Below are positions 18,848 through 28,234 of a stretch of 64,000 bases of DNA, in pieces. Source of the stretch: Pisolithus tinctorius (lineage: Eukaryota > Basidiomycota > Agaricomycetes > Boletales > Pisolithaceae). How positions within the stretch are numbered: the first letter of the stretch is position 1; every line of letters starts with the position of its first letter. The position numbers and the translations under genes were made by a program. The DNA is taken from NCBI GenBank assembly GCA_024663395.1, contig JANFAH010000065.1:1-64000 (forward strand), in the 5' to 3' direction. The notes below the pieces were generated by a model. That model had not been told where the DNA came from. It saw only the letters and a program-made list of their open reading frames with translations, and ran no database searches.

Positions 18848-21786
18848 TCGACTATACTTTGGTGGCTATGGCAGTGCTTGCCGCACTTGCAGCACGGACA
18901 GCCCTCGCGCCACGGGCGCGTGGGCAAAGTGTACTCGCAGCCGTCATTCGGGTCTCGGAGAGTGATCCGCTGTCCGCCGTCGGGATAGTCGTTTGTTACC
19001 GCACTCATAAGGCAAATGAACGGACGTCCGAGGAGCATGTCGAAGTTGGCATGCTCAATTACTTGAACCTGGAGCATGACTGGCCCAGTGCCGAAGTCGA
19101 GTTTCAGGTTCTCTAGTACGCCTACAGTAGTGTCTTTAGACATGTTAGCAGACGTCATAGTCATGAGATGATCGCAGCGCAATGGAAGCCCGATCTTTTC
19201 CCAAACACACCTGGGCATGGCGACGATTTCCGAACCGGAATCTAGTACGCAGTTGATGGTGACGTCGGTCCCAGGGACCTTGGCTTCGAGGCAGCGGAGC
19301 GGCAGAGTGTGGTGAGCTACGATGGAGCCGTCGTCACCGCGGATAACGCGGTCTCCGTATTTGCGCGCAGTTCTTTGAGGATCGCGGCCGGTCAGTTCAT
19401 TCACTTGTACTCCTTCTTCATCGTCGCTACGAACTACCTCAATCTTGTTTGTGGTGACGCGTTTCGCCATGGTGATGTCTCTGAACTGTTTGCGAAACTC
19501 TGGGGCTACTGCAAATAATTCTTTGACTGGCATGGCAACGCTGGTTTCGAGTACGCGCTCCACGATACGCTTGGGCATGGCTTCGTCTTCGAGAGGGAAC
19601 GAGTAACGGTACTGGTTTTGATTGCGAGCTGCTGGGTATGGTGTCTGTGACGGAACAATTGCCGCGGGAATGGGGTCCTTGCGCGCGGGCGTTGGAGCCG
19701 GATTAGTCGGAGGAACATATGGTTTCGTAGCGGTAGATGTTGGTGCAGGTGTGGAGGGCTCGGATGCCTGGCGAGCAGCACGCGAACTTTGAACACCAGG
19801 GGAAATGATTTCCTCTTCAACAGTGGCTGCACGTGGGTCGACTCGTGGGGGGTTGGCAGGACATGCTGCGGGTCGAGCTGAGATTTCAACTCCGTCGAAG
19901 CGGGCTTTCTTTCCGCGGGGAATGACTGCTCCCTTGTTACCTTTATCCGCTTGGTAGGTAGCCCAAGCTTGAGCGACATATGCTTGGAAGTCAGGGTCAG
20001 CTAAGTCTGCAACAGGTTCATCGGCATCTTGGACGGTGTTTAAGAAGGCAGAAGGCTGGATCTCCAACTGCACGTCAATTTCGGGATGAGCAACGCAGAA
20101 GAGGTTGGCGGTGCCTTGTGCGGCCGTGTTGCGCGGAGCGGCAGGAGTCGTAGCACGCGCGCTGGCCTGGTCTCTGTCAGCCATGACGCGGTCAACAGCC
20201 TCTCTCAGTGAGTTACATTCAGGGAAACGTGGAATTCGGCTCCCATCTGCCAGATAGAGACGGTTGTCTGTACCTCTCGTGATCTTACCGGCACGGATAT
20301 AAACTTCAACGAGCGTGCACATCCTTGTCCAGTGGTTGGGGTCTGCACAGAAACCGCAGCTGGGTCTGTGTTGCTGCGGCGGAGGCTGCGTCTGGAAGTT
20401 GTATTCCTGTTTAACAACAGTACCAGCAGGTGGCACTTGCAGCATGTAAGCCGACGAGGGAGGTGCAGCTGGCGAGGCCGCGGTACCCATCATCGGTACC
20501 ACGCTACGAAGAGCGGATCCTGTCAGAAGGAACTTGGCGGCTTTGACGACTTCTGCGAGTGGGTATGGATCGTCAGGGTGGAGGTTGGTGCGGACTATAG
20601 AGAGTCGATGACGAATACGATCTGCGATGGCCCTCGGGAAGCCATTCAGGAACATGGAGTCCTGTTCCATCTCTGCAAGCTTTTTAGTTTTAATGAGCAG
20701 GGCAGAAATCTTAGTGAATTTCCGCTGGTATTCTCCGAGGTCATCCTGGTTCCGCATAGGCTTGGACTGATATTCTTCGACGAGGTACTGCAAGTCTGCA
20801 TGGCAGTAGCGGTCGTCACCCTCGCAGCCAGGGTACAAACCCTTAACAGCTACTACGAAGGCATCCCAGTCGTCGGCCGCGGGAGCGGCTTCCGGAAGCA
20901 TTTGCCAGACCTCGGCTTCTTCGAGGTCAGCGTAGCAGATTGCGGCTTTGATCTTGCCACGGTCATCAAGAGCAGCGAGAGTACCGAGGAAGTCGATGTC
21001 TTCGAGGTAGCACGGAAGCTGCACGGGAGAATCTCCGCTAAATTTAGGTGAGTTTTGTGTACTGCGGAGCGGCATCTGAAACTGAGGATTAGCCATTGGT
21101 GGGTTAACCTGTGGTGGCGGTGCCGGATTGGCGACGGGTGGAACAGGTATTGGTTGGAGGTGCGAAGCGGTTGGTATAGTGCGCGAGCGAGCTGGCGGAA
21201 GCGTTGGCGGGGTACTAATTGGCTGATGGGTGGTCTGCGACTGAGTGAGTGGTCGCGGCAGTGTGGCGGATGGAGCTGGGAGTCTGGGTATAGATTCGGA
21301 GGCGTCAAAGAGACAGGAAAAAGAGGGCGTCGGTGATGATGAATCAGATGATGTGACGGGTGTTAAAGGTGATGGTGGGGTTTCGGGCCTTCGGGGAGTC
21401 GAGTGGATAAAGCCACCGGGAAAATCAGGGGCAGTGAGATCTAGGTGATCCGACGCGATGGATATCTGATCTGCCGAGATATCAGGAGGGGTGATTGCGG
21501 GTAGTACCCACGGAATGTCAGCGGGTAATTGTGCATGATCCGGTGTTACGGGTGAAACAGGGCGGAAAATGTCGAAGTCTTCTGACAGGTTGAGATTGCG
21601 AAAGTGCAGGCATAAATTTTCTAGTTCGGTGCGTTCGGCGGTGCGCCTGAGCGACCTTCTGGAAGCGACAGCAGAATCCCTCGCGGTGGGCTCCAGTTGT
21701 AAGAAAAGTCCAAGTAGCTGTATAATACGAGCTAGATGGCTTAGATAACAACAATAAAAAATGAAGGGAACGAATTGTTCGTCCAA
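18835..21786 (-). CDS. gypsy gag with zinc knuckle and aspartic protease
   Basis: Open for 983 codons. Pro/Ser/Thr-rich N-terminal part, then a capsid-like helical region (about residues 240-440; IDFLGTLAALDDRGKIKAAI, RNQDDLGEYQRKFTKISALL), a CCHC knuckle CGFCADPNHWTRMC, and near the end an aspartic protease with VLDSGSEIVAMPRCVW and NFDMLLGRPFICL. Structural protein plus processing enzyme of the particle. The only in-frame upstream ATG (21784-21786) lies 29 codons inside the 5' LTR, and the reading frame runs straight through the primer binding site. The first ATG after the PBS is more than 200 codons downstream. The related decayed element at 56066 keeps the same arrangement. Ends at 18835, overlapping pol by 13 nt. 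Confidence 0.87.
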   Translation of the reverse strand: MDEQFVPFIFYCCYLSHLARIIQLLGLFLQLEPTARDSAVASRRSLRRTAERTELENLCLHFRNLNLSEDFDIFRPVSPVTPDHAQLPADIPWVLPAITPPDISADQISIASDHLDLTAPDFPGGFIHSTPRRPETPPSPLTPVTSSDSSSPTPSFSCLFDASESIPRLPAPSATLPRPLTQSQTTHQPISTPPTLPPARSRTIPTASHLQPIPVPPVANPAPPPQVNPPMANPQFQMPLRSTQNSPKFSGDSPVQLPCYLEDIDFLGTLAALDDRGKIKAAICYADLEEAEVWQMLPEAAPAADDWDAFVVAVKGLYPGCEGDDRYCHADLQYLVEEYQSKPMRNQDDLGEYQRKFTKISALLIKTKKLAEMEQDSMFLNGFPRAIADRIRHRLSIVRTNLHPDDPYPLAEVVKAAKFLLTGSALRSVVPMMGTAASPAAPPSSAYMLQVPPAGTVVKQEYNFQTQPPPQQHRPSCGFCADPNHWTRMCTLVEVYIRAGKITRGTDNRLYLADGSRIPRFPECNSLREAVDRVMADRDQASARATTPAAPRNTAAQGTANLFCVAHPEIDVQLEIQPSAFLNTVQDADEPVADLADPDFQAYVAQAWATYQADKGNKGAVIPRGKKARFDGVEISARPAACPANPPRVDPRAATVEEEIISPGVQSSRAARQASEPSTPAPTSTATKPYVPPTNPAPTPARKDPIPAAIVPSQTPYPAARNQNQYRYSFPLEDEAMPKRIVERVLETSVAMPVKELFAVAPEFRKQFRDITMAKRVTTNKIEVVRSDDEEGVQVNELTGRDPQRTARKYGDRVIRGDDGSIVAHHTLPLRCLEAKVPGTDVTINCVLDSGSEIVAMPRCVWEKIGLPLRCDHLMTMTSANMSKDTTVGVLENLKLDFGTGPVMLQVQVIEHANFDMLLGRPFICLMSAVTNDYPDGGQRITLRDPNDGCEYTLPTRPWREGCPCCKCGKHCHSHQSIVEWGF
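18838..18844 (-). promoter_or_regulatory. -1 slippery heptamer at the gag/pol junction
   Basis: In gag frame the last codons read TGG GGT TTT TGA. The heptamer G GGT TTT fits X XXY YYZ, and a -1 slip there enters the pol frame directly (TTG AAT ATC). The same bases hold the pol ATG overlapping the gag stop, so either -1 frameshifting or termination-reinitiation could make Pol. Which is used cannot be read from sequence. Confidence 0.55.
21679..21695 (-). promoter_or_regulatory. gypsy primer binding site
   Basis: Two nucleotides inside the 5' LTR edge, the element strand reads TGGAGCCCACCGCGAGG, starting with the TGG expected opposite a tRNA CCA end. The same site, with CpG decay, lies at 57094-57110 in a second gypsy copy, which supports it. 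The tRNA species was not identified. Confidence 0.65.
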
Positions 21787-22252
21787 AGGGATTCTGGACT
21801 GTCAGGACTAGAAGGGGAGGCCCAGCGCTTTGTAGTGGTAGCGGTTCATGACGTGCGCGGCATGGTCCGCGGAGTAGTACTGGCGATGCAAGCGGTGCGA
21901 GCGGTATACGCAGTTCGTGTGCGGCGGAATGCGAGACGTGCAGTGTAGACAAAGTGTAAAGGAAACTCGTGGTGACCTTCCGAGTGCCAAAAGGTATCAT
22001 TCTGTACCTAAGTACAGGGTTTTATAGTCCGGGCAAACCCGGAACCTAAGTAAGACAGGCTACAGTAAGGGAAAGCCGCGCGACAGCACGTACACAGAAG
22101 ACAGGCCAAACAGAGGCCGAGGGTATACTACAAGCACTAAGGGAACAGAGACCGTGATAAGAGAAAGAGTCCGAGGAAAAACAACAACCGGCGCACAGTG
22201 GCCGCAGGTATAGCATTGTGCGAGAGGGAGCGAGGGCGCGGGAAGGTAGCGC

Positions 22253-24101
22253 TGTGAGTCAAAGTGTGGAATGCTGGTGAAAACCAAACAAATCCAACAC
22301 CAAAAGACAAATAAAAGCGAGTGGTGGTTTGCCTCCGCGGAACCTGGAGTGCAGAGAAACCTAAAGTGGGGGGAGTTTCAATGGCAGGTGCTCCTAGCGC
22401 AAGTCGACGACGAGTTACGCAGGAGAAGACAAGCAAGTGATGATTGGATGGGGGATGCTGAACAGAGCAAAGGTGTTCAGCTGAAAGGACTTGGGATGAT
22501 GGACTTTAATAAGATGTGCTCCTGGCGCAAGTCGATGACGAGTTACGCAGGAGTGGAGGGATGACAAAGACTGCTGACTAAGAGGAAGCTTCAGATGAAT
22601 AATGGAGGCAGGTAGACTCTTCCAAATGAGCCTCAACTACCAAGTATACAAATGATGACAGATAGACCCCTTCGTGGAGCCTCAACTGTCGACGATGAGA
22701 TAGGCACTGGACTGACTGCTGGACTGCTTCTGAATTGATTCTGATTGATTCTGGGTAGCTAAGTACATGGGGGTTTATATACTATGGGGGGAGCACAGCT
22801 TGTGACAAACAAGGCACAAACACTTGGTAAGTAATGAGTAAGGACTGAGTAATCATGATGAGTAAGCGAGAAATGAAAAGTAAGCAAGCAAGGAGGATTG
22901 GTAAGTATTGGCAATGAACGAGTCAAGGATAGTCAAAATACCACAGAACGAGTCAAATAGAGTCAGAAACTGAGTAAGCGCACTGATATCACATTAGGGG
23001 GTGGCGATGCAAGTCAGATCTCGGCGGAGACATCTCTAGACCCAAAGATGGCATGACAGATGGATGGTGTTTCCAGATAGGGAAGTATTAACTCCAGAAT
23101 TGAAGGGCATGAGTCAGGCGTCAAAGGGGGCTAGGGCGTTGGGGGTCTGTGGGGCAATGAGAGCATACGCGATCGCGTCTCCCACCCTTCCATCCTCTCA
23201 GCGAAGTTAACAAAAACTTCATGAATGGGGCTCTGATGGAGGAGGAGGAGAAGGGGGGATGTCTTCTGCTGGATCTTGCAGTAGGAAGGCAAGATGCATG
23301 TCATACTCGTCATGAATGCGATCAGGGAGGCTGGAGGACAGTAGATTATACTGCAGCTGTTGCAATGCGGGAAGAATGATGGACGAGACTGGAATAAAGA
23401 CGGTGCAGGGAGCAGGGAGGAACGATCCATATGCTTCATCAAGAGGGGAGACTGAAACGACCACATAAGACCTTTCTAACCGAGTGACAGACCTGAGGCG
23501 ACCAAAGAACGTCCTTCTGGAAGTCATACTGACAAGGAGAACACGCTGACCAAGCTGCATGGGATGAGACGGGGCTGACAATGACGGGATGAACCAGGGG
23601 GCTTCAGGACGGAAGCTGGTGGGAACGCCTGGCAGATATACATAGCCATTGTCTCTGGCAAATGAGACAAGCGAGATGACTGACGAAGAGGCGGCCATGA
23701 TTGATGGACTTTGCGAAATGAGCGTCTGATGGATGGAGTGCTGTAGAAACGCGTAGGGTGCGAGGATCCTCTCCAAATTTGGAAGGAAGAATCGTGGGGC
23801 TGAGCACTTTAAGCGAGCATGCAAACCGAGTTGATATCTTTGGAAACGGCGGAGATATGATGGAAACCGGAATGCCGTACACGGGCGCTAAAAACTTTTA
23901 ATGCGCGCTTAACTCACTTCCTCTTTTCTCTTTAGCACTGACGACTCATTCTTGTGTGAAGGATGACTGTTCACGTCCAACAGTCTTTCTACGCATGAGG
24001 CCTTTAGTCTTCATCTGCATGCTTGGGCATTGTGCGCAACTCGTCAACGAGTTAGGCAGAGTCAGCTGTAACCATGTCCACAACACCTTTGGTGTGTGAC
24101 A
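22253..24101. mobile_element. 1.85-kb TG...CA insertion in the gypsy 5' LTR
   Basis: Comparison with the intact 3' LTR shows exactly where this foreign block sits. It starts TGTGAGTC, ends GTGTGACA, and is flanked by a 4-bp duplication GCGC (22249-22252, 24102-24105). TG...CA ends and a short duplication suggest a solo LTR or an LTR-type non-autonomous element. It includes a 38-bp motif repeated with period 128 (22388-22425, 22516-22553) and one open frame on the minus strand. A diverged relative occurs at 37222-37378 plus 43486-43866. The ends and the duplication are seen directly; the class is inferred. Confidence 0.72.
23219..23824 (-). CDS. hypothetical ORF inside the 1.85-kb insertion
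   Basis: An open frame of 201 codons, ending at 23219. No domain is recognised. The middle contains VYLPGVPTSFRPEAPWFIP and LGQRVLLVSMTSRRTFFGRL, a compact, plausibly folded region; the C-terminus is acidic and ends in a proline run. An internal Met (…SIMAASSSVISLVSF) would also be a good start. The region was not aligned to the related copy at 43486-43866 far enough to test coding conservation. It may be a degenerate piece of an element protein or a chance frame. Confidence 0.35.
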   Translation of the reverse strand: MHARLKCSAPRFFLPNLERILAPYAFLQHSIHQTLISQSPSIMAASSSVISLVSFARDNGYVYLPGVPTSFRPEAPWFIPSLSAPSHPMQLGQRVLLVSMTSRRTFFGRLRSVTRLERSYVVVSVSPLDEAYGSFLPAPCTVFIPVSSIILPALQQLQYNLLSSSLPDRIHDEYDMHLAFLLQDPAEDIPPSPPPPSEPHS

Positions 24102-24204
24102 GCGCGTGAACAACGGTGAACGTGAGATGGGAGCGGATGTAACAGTAGTCATGGAACGGTTAATGATAGGGGCTTACACATCCAGGGAATGCGGATTCCT
24201 CACA

Positions 24205-26007
24205 CCGTATCGTGGATTCTAATAGAATCAGTGAGTCTTCGGTTGAGCGACCTGGCCTACCACCGAAGTGGGTGTTCGGTAGTAGGTGGTGTTTTTCGAG
24301 GATGTACGTTGTGTTCTCTGCTACGATTGCTGAGAGGAGTTTTGCGGTGGTGTTGAGGAGCGCAATTGGGCGATATGCCTTAGGCATGGTATAGTCCACT
24401 TTCCCAGGCTTGCGGAGGATTACTGTCGTCGACTCCCTCCAAGGGTCATAGTAGGTCTGTAGCATGAACACTGCGTTAAACAAATGTAGTAAATAGCTCG
24501 ATAGGGTGGGAGACTTCTGAAAAACGATGTTGGCCACCCCGTCGGGCCCTGGGGCCTTGTATGGGCTGAGGTTCTTGATCGTGCGTGCGAGTTGGTCCTT
24601 TGTGATGGTCGTCCACTGCGCTTTCGGCTGTGGGTATCTGTAGTCCTGCGGTACTGAGGTCTGGGGTGGAGGGGGGGGAAAGAGCGTGCTTGCGAAGGCT
24701 TGGCTCTTGTCTTCGTTAGTGCTGAACGTGGATGCGACTCCGTTGTCATTTAGTTTCTTGAGTGTTGGTATACGGGCCTTGCTACTGTCTCCGTAGGGCT
24801 TGGATATGTACCTGTTTGCTATCCACAGGTCGTCGCTGTTTGCCTCCTCGAGCCAGTCCCTCCAGTGGTTCTTTTTTGCCGATTGAATGGCCTTGTCGTA
24901 CTCTTTGGCCTTTGTCTTACGCTGGCTGTGACTGGGGTGATCGCGTAGTGCTCGGAATGTATGTGATGCTTTACTTAGCGTTTTCAGCTCGTTGCGTATC
25001 ATTGTTAGCTCTTTCGTCCACCATCTTTTCCTGTGGGGGTGCGGGCGTGTTCTCGGGACCTCTTTCTCCATGGTTCTGCATAGGGCTTCTTCGATGCCTT
25101 TGGCCATTCTCTGGAACTCTGGCTCGCTGACGATGGCCGTTGGGGGTCCTAGCTTCGTTAGCTCGGCCTTTAGTGTACTGTTGAACTTCTTCCAATCGAC
25201 ATCCCTGAAGTTGAGGAGTGGGGGTGTCGACGAGGGGGTGAGGGTCGTATCTAGCAACGTCAGTATTGGGAGATGGTCGGTATTGGGACCGTGGTCTTCT
25301 GGGCTGGTGTCGCATTTAAGCAGGTCCGCTAGCACTGATTCTGTACAAAAGACGTTATCCGGACGTGTCCAGTTCCCCGAGGAGGAGGACTGGAGCATGG
25401 GGGTGCCCTTGGGCAGGGCCTGGACCATGCCGTAGTCTGCCACTAGTTCTAGTAGCTTGTGTGCTGATGCAATCGCGGAGGCCGTAAATAGATGGTGGTT
25501 ACGCTCCTTGTCCCACATAGGGTGGTGTCTGTTGAAGTCGCCTACCCAGATCATCCCGTCGCTTTCATTCTTCCTGATGTCCCTTATGTTCTCTGCCAGG
25601 AAGGCCCCTATTCCCTCCAACGTGTGGTCGTGCTTGCAGTCGTTGTACACGTTGAAGAGCGTGTACACCCCTTTCGACGTCCTCACCCTTATGACCACCA
25701 CATCCGCGGATGGGAAGTCGATCTGTTCCCAGGAGTTGGTGCTAACTTTCGAGTTTATCAGGGTAACTGCCCGGGGCTTCACGCCCTGTGCTAGTTTCGT
25801 TGACGGGTATACTACCCTCCATTGGGTATTTGCTCTGGTGTTGCCTAGTTGGTCTATCGGTGGTTCTTGTAGTGCGACTATGTCCCATTCTTCGGCTATT
25901 TGGCTGTTGATTAGTGAGTGCAGTGCTATGTGAGATGTATTAAGGTTTTGTTGCCATATGCGTAGTTTAGTCAGTGCGTCGTCTTGTGTATGGTTTTCAG
26001 ACATCAT
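24205..26007 (-). pseudogene. LINE ORF2, endonuclease and start of reverse transcriptase
   Basis: N-terminal 600 residues of ORF2. APE-type endonuclease motifs: IWQQNLNTSHIAL, DIVALQEPP, MIWVGDFNRHHPMWD, GNWTRPDNVF and NTDHLPILTLL (the last His of the usual SDH/TDH motif). The endonuclease nicks target DNA to prime reverse transcription. Then a linker with basic residues, and RT motifs 0-2: APGPDGVANIVF, VILRKPGKVDY, KAYRPIALLNT and FGGRPGRSTEDSLILL. The frame stops a few codons past the gypsy LTR border at 24204. The start ATG at 26007 overlaps the end of ORF1 by 11 bp. Confidence 0.88.
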
Positions 26008-27859
26008 TGGGGGTAGGGTTGGAGGAGGTTTCTACTGGCGGGGGTACTGTCATGGCAGGCTGGAAGCCGGGGTGGGGCGGTAGGGGGTGGAGTAGGGTTT
26101 GGGGACGGGGGGGTGGACCTCCCCTGCCCCCTCGTATCATGCTGTGATGACCGCGCTTGGGGACGTGGGTGCGGACGTTCATGGCCTCGCCTAAAGTCAT
26201 TTGCCTCAGCTGACCTTGGGCGGTGTACTGGTTCGGGGGGGGTCTGGTCCGCTTGATGGGGTCTTGGGGTCGTGGTGGTAGTTCTACATGAGTCCATTCA
26301 TCCGACGTTGGGAAGTACGGCATTCTGTTCTCCGGGGTGTGGTCGTGTAGCGCGTTGCATTGTCTTATGAAGTTGGGGCATTGTCTGTCATTGCTGGGGT
26401 GGGTGTCGCTCTGACAGTTGACGCAGTAGGCTGTGAGGGAGTTGCATCCTTGCGTGCGGTGTGGTTGGGCACACTGGCCACAGGTATCTTCGACTTGTTT
26501 GCAATCCTTCGCTAGGTGACCTGTTCGTTGACATTTAAGGCATCGGACTGGTTCCCTTTTGTCCTTGTATGGGCGGAGTCTGTCCAGACCCCAGTAGAGG
26601 CCGTCCCTTAATAGGCGGTTGGCTGATTCGGGTGTGGTGATGGATGCGAGGGCGTGGGCGACTTTCTGAGTGGGTGAACGTTTTGCGGGGTCTTTGATCC
26701 ATTTGATGCGTGAGATCGATCCAGTCGGGATATTGTTCTCATTTTCCATTTCACATAGAGTGTCGTGGTTTTCTAGGTCAGTGTTGACATGAAGGAAGGG
26801 AATGACTATACTGTATTGTCTGTCCTTAATCGTCGCCGTTCCTCCTATTTTCTCTAGGAAGGTGGTTCTGCATGGCATGTCTTTAATCCAAGCTGCGGAC
26901 TCCTGGCTGTTGAGTTCGAGTAGGATGCAGTTGTTACGTAGGCGGGCGATGGACTTGAGTTGTAGGCCTGGGCCATCTACACGGTCAACGGTGTCGATGG
27001 CTTGTTTGATGAGGTCGACAGATGTTTCTCTTTTGGTCGTGTTGTTGAGTAGTGGGTGGTTGCCGTTGAGCTCTATCAGTATTTGCCTTTCCTTGATGGC
27101 TGCGTGAGCCCTGGCATACTCTGAGGTGGGACGAGTTCCTAGCGGGACTTGGTTCGGGTTGACTGTTGCCAATGCGAGGATGTCTCTGTATGATACAGGG
27201 AAGGGAGCTGGGGGGGCATTGGATTTGAGGAGATTTTTCACTTCTTCTAGCGCTGATTTGACTGTTCCTACGTCGTCGGCAAGGCTTTGTACTTTATCTT
27301 CCAGACGGTCGACGCTCGAGTGGGCAGGGGGGTTGGATGTTGGGTTGATGGGATCGGTGATCCTGGCATTGATCAGTTGAACGTTTTCGTTAGCTTTCTC
27401 ATTGATTTTCTCTAGGTTGTCGGCAGCTGCTAGTATCTTTCCTATATGGGGGGAAATCGCGATCAGTACTGAGCTGTCAAGTTTGTCTGCGACTGCCCTG
27501 GTGATGGAGTCGGCCAGTGCCGGTGCTGCAAGTTCTCTAACAAGGAACACCGTGGCATGGATGGTAGACCGTAGCGTGTTGTTGACATTTTTGGCTTGCG
27601 AGATGTAGAAAAGTGCCTGGGAGATGTGTTCTGGCGTTGCTGGTTCTCCATGGATTGTGTACATTTGGTCTAGTAGGGTTCTTGCAGTTTGCACGTCTTT
27701 GATTTCCGCTTCTGGGTCGTTGATGATATCATCGAGTGGGATGCCACTGCTTCTGGTGGTTTTGCTGGGTGGGGCCGCGCCAGACGTACGGGGTCCCGGG
27801 GGGGGGCCTGACATGGCATGGGAACCTGACCTCAAGGACGTTTGTCCTGTTGTGGTCAT
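25997..27859 (-). CDS. LINE ORF1, gag-like protein with three zinc knuckles
   Basis: Open for 620 codons. A Pro/Ser-rich start, a helical stretch with ISQALFYISQAKNVNN, a probable coiled coil around VDRLEDKVQSLADDVG, and an RRM-like/ORF1 core. The C-terminal third has three CCHC-type knuckles: CLKCQRTGHLAKDC, CGQCAQPHRTQGC and CVNCQSDTHPSNDRQC. Such proteins bind the element RNA and form the RNP needed for retrotransposition. The Pro/Arg-rich tail overlaps the ORF2 start. The ORF is intact, unlike ORF2. In a Tad1-type element it is the first cistron of a bicistronic RNA. Confidence 0.87.
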   Translation of the reverse strand: MTTTGQTSLRSGSHAMSGPPPGPRTSGAAPPSKTTRSSGIPLDDIINDPEAEIKDVQTARTLLDQMYTIHGEPATPEHISQALFYISQAKNVNNTLRSTIHATVFLVRELAAPALADSITRAVADKLDSSVLIAISPHIGKILAAADNLEKINEKANENVQLINARITDPINPTSNPPAHSSVDRLEDKVQSLADDVGTVKSALEEVKNLLKSNAPPAPFPVSYRDILALATVNPNQVPLGTRPTSEYARAHAAIKERQILIELNGNHPLLNNTTKRETSVDLIKQAIDTVDRVDGPGLQLKSIARLRNNCILLELNSQESAAWIKDMPCRTTFLEKIGGTATIKDRQYSIVIPFLHVNTDLENHDTLCEMENENNIPTGSISRIKWIKDPAKRSPTQKVAHALASITTPESANRLLRDGLYWGLDRLRPYKDKREPVRCLKCQRTGHLAKDCKQVEDTCGQCAQPHRTQGCNSLTAYCVNCQSDTHPSNDRQCPNFIRQCNALHDHTPENRMPYFPTSDEWTHVELPPRPQDPIKRTRPPPNQYTAQGQLRQMTLGEAMNVRTHVPKRGHHSMIRGGRGGPPPRPQTLLHPLPPHPGFQPAMTVPPPVETSSNPTPNDV

Positions 27860-28066
27860 GGGTCGTCGAGTGTACAGAGGGTTTGCTGGCTCTGGGGGTT
27901 GGGGTTTGGACGATATGTTTTAGGATTGTATTCCTGAGGAGCGCTACTGTACGACGCAGGTGCTTGCAACGGGCCTCTGCTGCTGGGGCTGGTGCGAAGA
28001 GGGCGAAAGAGTTTTTTCGGGGTCCTAGTCGGGGTGCCACGCGGAGCGGAGTCAAGGAGCGTTTTT
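27860..28066 (-). other. LINE 5' UTR
   Basis: About 200 bp between ORF1 and the LINE 5' end at 28066, where the SurE target duplication begins. GC-rich. In this LINE class the promoter is internal to this segment. No additional gene. Confidence 0.7.
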
Positions 28067-28234
28067 ATCAGGCCTCTGATATCCCCCGATGTGTCTACAC
28101 TTCCTATTGGAAGTGATGGATGGGCGTTCAGCATGGGCTACGCTACTGTCACACCGTTGATGGCTTGCTTCGCTGAGGGAGAGTGTGGTGAAGTGACAAA
28201 CCCTCCTAATAAACCAAGGTTGCTGAAGTTGTAG
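28067..28234 (+). pseudogene. SurE-type nucleotidase, 3' part
   Basis: Resumes the SurE reading frame after the LINE: the duplicated DIRPL codons, then ISPDVSTLPIGSDGWAF, MGYATVTPLMACFAEGE and the end NKPRLLKL with TAG at 28232-28234. The stretch with SDGWAF and VTPL is the usual C-terminal end of fungal SurE proteins. It has no start of its own and cannot be expressed with its N-terminal half across 18.5 kb unless the whole insertion were spliced out, which nothing supports. Confidence 0.88.

Larger units (their letters stand above)
12283..24204 (-). mobile_element. Ty3/gypsy LTR retrotransposon with an antisense accessory gene
   Basis: Minus-strand LTR retrotransposon inserted in LINE ORF2 and flanked by a 4-bp duplication CCGT (12279-12282 and 24205-24208). 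LTRs begin TGT and end ACA. Order in element orientation: 5' LTR (24204-21698, itself carrying a 1.85-kb insertion), primer binding site, gag-protease, pol with RT-RNase H-integrase, a hairpin repeat, an extra gene on the opposite strand, a second hairpin repeat, and the 3' LTR (12936-12283). RT before integrase is the gypsy order. Without the nested insertion the element is about 10 kb. The two LTRs differ mostly at CpG/TpG positions, and both long ORFs are open, so the insertion is fairly young. The Zn-cluster gene is not a normal component of gypsy elements. Confidence 0.92.
21698..24204 (-). repeat. gypsy 5' LTR, interrupted
   Basis: Matches the 3' LTR at 12283-12936 in two blocks, 21698-22252 and 24102-24204, separated by the insertion at 22253-24101. 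Begins TGTAAG and ends CTCACA, then the CCGT duplication. In element orientation the left edge (21698) abuts the primer binding site. Confidence 0.9.
9539..28066 (-). mobile_element. full-length Tad1-like LINE, interrupted by a gypsy element
   Basis: Non-LTR retrotransposon on the minus strand. Order on that strand: 5' UTR (28066-27860), ORF1 with CCHC knuckles (27859-25997), ORF2 with APE-type endonuclease and reverse transcriptase, RNase H, a CCHC tail, 3' UTR, and a poly(A) tail read here as the T-tract 9539-9556. An RNase H domain after RT and a CCHC-bearing ORF1 fit the Tad1 clade of fungal LINEs. The 11-bp target duplication and the tail mark an intact-length insertion. Removing the nested gypsy element (11.9 kb) leaves about 6.6 kb. 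ORF2 is broken by the gypsy, by a stop next to that junction and by a frameshift between RT and RNase H. Confidence 0.9.

Noticed and set aside
24212..27923. Plus-strand ORFs over the LINE (for example 25457-25933, 27624-27923)
   Set aside because: Antisense to ORF1/ORF2, no domains.
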